Shown: in pieces, positions 26,036 through 26,109 of the stretch | Layout: each line of letters starts with the position of its first letter | How positions within the stretch are numbered: position 1 is the stretch's first letter | NCBI GenBank assembly: GCA_934725285.1 | Contig: CAKVBK010000015.1 | Location: 1 to 26,109 of the forward strand | DNA from: an uncultured Bacteroidales bacterium | GTDB taxonomy: Bacteria > Bacteroidota > Bacteroidia > Bacteroidales > UBA932 | DNA length: 26,109 bases | Direction of reading: 5' to 3' | Notes under the pieces: generated by a model | The model's input: the letters and a program-made list of their open reading frames with translations, nothing else | What the model was told of the DNA's origin: nothing | Database searches by the model: none | Position numbers and translations under genes: made by a program

Positions 26036-26109
26036 ATGTCAGACGCGACATTTGAAAAGACCCTCACCCTTGGGGACGCCATCCGCCTTTCCGGGCCCAT
26101 GGCTTTCAA
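26036..26109 (+). CDS. Start of an unidentified gene (3' partial)
   Basis: An ATG at 26036, 8 bases after the GH43 stop and preceded by AGGAA (26030-26034), opens a frame that runs to the window end without a stop: MSDATFEKTLTLGDAIRLSG and PMAF. There is no signal peptide in the visible residues, so a cytoplasmic protein is suggested, unlike every other gene of this operon. The 24 visible codons are too few to assign a family. The spacing suggests it belongs to the same operon. Confidence 0.55.
   Translation, partial: MSDATFEKTLTLGDAIRLSGPMAF

Noticed and set aside
1..26109. Mobile element, prophage, CRISPR or tRNA genes
   Set aside because: No transposase, integrase, regular repeat-spacer array, terminal inverted repeats or tRNA-like folds were recognised.

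Overview
This window is most of a polysaccharide utilization locus (PUL) from a Bacteroidota bacterium, almost certainly a Bacteroidales member. The evidence is two SusC/SusD pairs, a SusR/HTCS-like membrane regulator, many secreted S1 sulfatases, Bacteroidota-type -7 promoter elements (TAnnTTTG) and the near absence of strong Shine-Dalgarno sequences. No rRNA, tRNA, CRISPR array or insertion sequence was seen. Genus cannot be fixed from the sequence.

Layout. (1) Bases 3-2828 (+): a membrane-spanning regulator with a periplasmic propeller and Y_Y_Y sensor, one TM helix and an AraC-type HTH, cut at its 5' end by the window edge. (2) Bases 2825-6408 (-): two overlapping sulfatase genes. (3) Bases 6631-9683 (+): two more sulfatase genes, divergent from the first pair. 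(4) Bases 9685-9725: a bidirectional terminator. (5) Bases 20429-9741 (-): a five-gene uptake operon, susC1-susD1-susC2-susD2-DUF1735-like lipoprotein. (6) Bases 20771 to the window end (+): a GtaA/DUF4965-like large secreted enzyme, a fifth sulfatase, a GH43-like lipoprotein and the start of a further gene.

How it fits together. Surface SusD and DUF1735 lipoproteins would capture a glycan and the SusC transporters import it. Periplasmic sulfatases would desulfate it, and the GH43-like and GtaA-like enzymes would cut it. The regulator would sense a product in the periplasm and activate transcription. Five sulfatases with one GH43 point to a heavily sulfated glycan, possibly one containing arabinose or a similar sugar, but the substrate is inference. 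All five sulfatases carry serine rather than cysteine at the formylglycine position, so they should depend on an anaerobic maturase (anSME), which is not in this window.

Main discovery. The two minus-strand operons (the sulfatase pair and the susCD operon) have the same composite control region, alignable without gaps over 63 bases although they lie 14 kb apart. It holds TGATWTTCA, N9, TGANTGA, N3, TTAAACC, N20, TAACTTTG (read in the direction of transcription). It can be read as two tandem half-sites (TGAWWWTYA) 22 bp apart, abutting a promoter with a good -7 but no -33 element. That is what an AraC-type activator site would look like, and the regulator at the left end is the obvious candidate. 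The two plus-strand operons lack this arrangement, so the locus may have two regulatory arms.
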